DNA from: Proteromonas lacertae
Lineage: Eukaryota > Sar > Bigyra > Opalinata > Proteromonadidae
DNA: 64,000 nucleotides
Direction: 5' to 3'
Assembly: GCA_002245135.1 (NCBI GenBank)
Contig: NGBS01001179.1
Span: 62,001-126,000, forward strand
Part shown: piece by piece, positions 62,259 to 64,000 of the stretch
How positions within the stretch are numbered: position 1 is the first letter of the stretch
Layout of the letters: each line of letters starts with the position of its first letter
Notes under the pieces: model-generated
Database searches by the model: none
What the model saw: only the letters and a program-made list of their open reading frames with translations
Told to the model about the DNA's origin: nothing
Translations under genes and position numbers: made by a program

Positions 62259-64000
62259 TTATCTGTCAAGAAATCTTACCTTCTTTAAAGCCAAGTATAA
62301 ACATATTATTACAACAACAATTTCTATCCATAAATATCCAATATTATTCCAATATTGACTGTATCTTATATCATACATATTACTGAAAAACTCATGAATA
62401 GTTGTTATACTTCCATCACTGCTTGTAAATGATGGACAATTCGTTATATTAATAACAGATTTTTCACAATCAAATTGATTAGCTGTAGAAGCTTGAATTC
62501 CAAATGCAAAAGGGTTAATCCAATAAATCCATTTCCAAGGTGCTTTTAAAGAAGGATAACGAAGTTGAAAACCACTACAAGCAAATAATATACTACTAAT
62601 ACATCCAGTTACAACACCAGCAACTTGCATAACTGGGAATGTATATGCAAACATTATACCACACATCGTTGCAAATATCATCATTGAATAATCAACAACA
62701 AATTCTTTAAATACAGCTGCTACTGTGCTTTTCAAACCCATCATTCCATAAGAGAAACACATATAACACCAAGCTACAAAGAATAAGAATAATATCTCTA
62801 CTAGAACATAACCAATTAATTGAGCAATTGGATGATAAGTTCTCATCGCATCTTCACGATAAAACACCATTCTTCTATCAATTAATACTGGAATTACACT
62901 TACTAAATTATTTGTAACTACTGTATTTATTCCAAATGATAATGCAGATAATCGACTTAACACATTTCCAGATGTTTCCATTGGTTGTTGGAAGTACAGT
63001 ACACCTGTAAATAATGACATTAATAAAATATTTCTAAATTTGGATGTATTATAATCTAATAATCTCCAATCAAATCGGAAATTTCTTTTAGTTACTTCCC
63101 ATATTTGTTTTGTTATTGAAACTGCATAATCTTCTTTGAAATTTATTGCTGGAGAATTGGCAGATTTTATATTCTCAAGAGTAATTTCTACATTACGATA
63201 TAAATCTGTTGTCAAATAATAATCACCAAATTTCACATTCTTTGTATTTCCTGTTCCAGCTCCAGTTACATCTAACATCCAACTGGCTGGATTTTGATCT
63301 TTACCAATTCCACTAACTCCATCAATCTTTTCCATATATTCTACTACCTTACTACCATTTTCACCAAGTGGACCAAAATATACTACTTTTCCACCTCTTT
63401 CTAATAGTAATACATCACTAAATAACTTGAATATTTCAAATGATGGTTGATGGATTGTACAAATTATACTTCGGCCACTTGCTGCGATTCTTTGTAAGAC
63501 TTGACATACTAATAAAGCAGCTGAACTATCTAATCCAGTTGTTGGTTCATCTAAGAATAATATTGATGGATTAGCTACTAATTCTATTCCAACCATCACC
63601 AATTTTCGAACACCCATTGGTAAACCATCCTCTTTTTTGCCTATCATCATATCTTTATATTCTTTTAATTCTAATAATTCAATCACTTCTTTTATATAAT
63701 TGTGGATTGTTGCTTCACTTGGATGACCTGGATATCTTAATCTGGCACTAAACATCAATGCTTCCATTACTGTCTCAGTTTCAGGTAATGTATCTTGTTG
63801 TTCAACATAACCACTAACCATACATAAATCTTTGGCTTTATATTCTTTTCCATTCAATAAGAATTTACCTTCTATCTTTCCTTGTGTTTTTCTGTTTGCT
63901 AATACATCTAATAATGTTGTTTTACCAGCTCCACTTGCTCCCATTAATGCTGTCATACTGTGACTTCTTACATAACCACTAACATCATTTAATAATACTT
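62259..64000 (-). CDS. PDR-type ABCG transporter, C-terminal half (5' part outside window)
   Basis: The frame is open to the right edge; the residues before the first Met (LLNDVSGYVRSHS) continue the family pattern, so the Met at 63,956 is internal. The nucleotide-binding domain has Walker A (GASGAGKTT), an ABC-signature region in variant form (LPMGVRKLVMVGIELVANP), Walker B (SILFLDEPTTGLDS) and the switch His (CTIHQP). About six membrane helices follow (62,270-63,060), with a loop Cys pair typical of ABCG proteins, and the protein ends KKVRFLDR at 62,259. NBD-before-TMD order and the MTALMGASGAGKTTLLDVLA wording fit the second half of full-size pleiotropic drug resistance transporters. These export lipids, sterols or drugs at the plasma membrane. 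Confidence 0.9.
   Translation of the reverse strand, partial: VLLNDVSGYVRSHSMTALMGASGAGKTTLLDVLANRKTQGKIEGKFLLNGKEYKAKDLCMVSGYVEQQDTLPETETVMEALMFSARLRYPGHPSEATIHNYIKEVIELLELKEYKDMMIGKKEDGLPMGVRKLVMVGIELVANPSILFLDEPTTGLDSSAALLVCQVLQRIAASGRSIICTIHQPSFEIFKLFSDVLLLERGGKVVYFGPLGENGSKVVEYMEKIDGVSGIGKDQNPASWMLDVTGAGTGNTKNVKFGDYYLTTDLYRNVEITLENIKSANSPAINFKEDYAVSITKQIWEVTKRNFRFDWRLLDYNTSKFRNILLMSLFTGVLYFQQPMETSGNVLSRLSALSFGINTVVTNNLVSVIPVLIDRRMVFYREDAMRTYHPIAQLIGYVLVEILFLFFVAWCYMCFSYGMMGLKSTVAAVFKEFVVDYSMMIFATMCGIMFAYTFPVMQVAGVVTGCISSILFACSGFQLRYPSLKAPWKWIYWINPFAFGIQASTANQFDCEKSVINITNCPSFTSSDGSITTIHEFFSNMYDIRYSQYWNNIGYLWIEIVVVIICLYLALKKVRFLDR

Overview
This window is AT-rich nuclear DNA from a microbial eukaryote that I cannot place. 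The standard genetic code fits: conserved protein ends fall on TAA or TAG, and no conserved position needs a reassigned stop. Genes are packed on both strands. Many carry very small introns (about 24-47 nt, one of 68 nt), nearly all starting GTAT and ending TAG. The IQ-motif/zinc-finger/WW protein, the class C receptor fused to an RGS domain, the NPC2-like protein, the GH47 family and the PDR-type ABC transporter all point to a protist-grade cell with a secretory pathway and G-protein signalling. I saw no tRNA, rRNA or CRISPR array.

Layout. (1) 1-19,601, minus: one enormous gene. It has a signal peptide, a Cys-poor domain, dozens of cysteine-rich GCC2/GCC3 (ephrin-receptor-like) modules, one membrane span and a Glu/Lys-rich coiled-coil tail that leaves the window. 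(2) 19.7-22.0 kb: a PinX1-like G-patch protein, a PRMT3-like zinc-finger protein and an unrecognised protein. (3) 22.3-26.0 kb: the receptor-RGS gene. (4) 26.3-31.4 kb: a CENP-B/Tc5-like DNA-binding fragment, a broken BTB-like gene, an HMG-box region and an unknown gene. (5) 31.6-32.5 kb: a candidate clan CE cysteine peptidase. (6) 32.5-37.2 kb: an inverted, near-identical copy of 4.6 kb from the middle of the giant gene. (7) 37.2-39.4 kb: a cyclin, a small membrane protein and an NPC2/ML-domain gene. (8) 39.8-44.7 kb: the IQ/zinc-finger/WW gene. (9) 44.9-58.0 kb: a cluster of seven GH47 alpha-mannosidase genes, of which three keep the catalytic motifs, three have lost all of them and one is a stump. 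(10) 58.7-64 kb: a broken BTB-like gene, an unrecognised protein and the 3' part of an ABCG/PDR transporter.

Two themes stand out. First, many genes need one nucleotide to be skipped to keep their frame, almost always in the +1 direction. After that skip, every intron phase closes exactly in the genes I could model completely. The six single-base insertions that separate the giant gene from its inverted copy give an internal comparison, and it favours assembly error or decay over programmed frameshifting. Second, the GH47 cluster splits cleanly into likely enzymes and likely pseudoenzymes, and a 246-bp block is identical in the three active-type genes.
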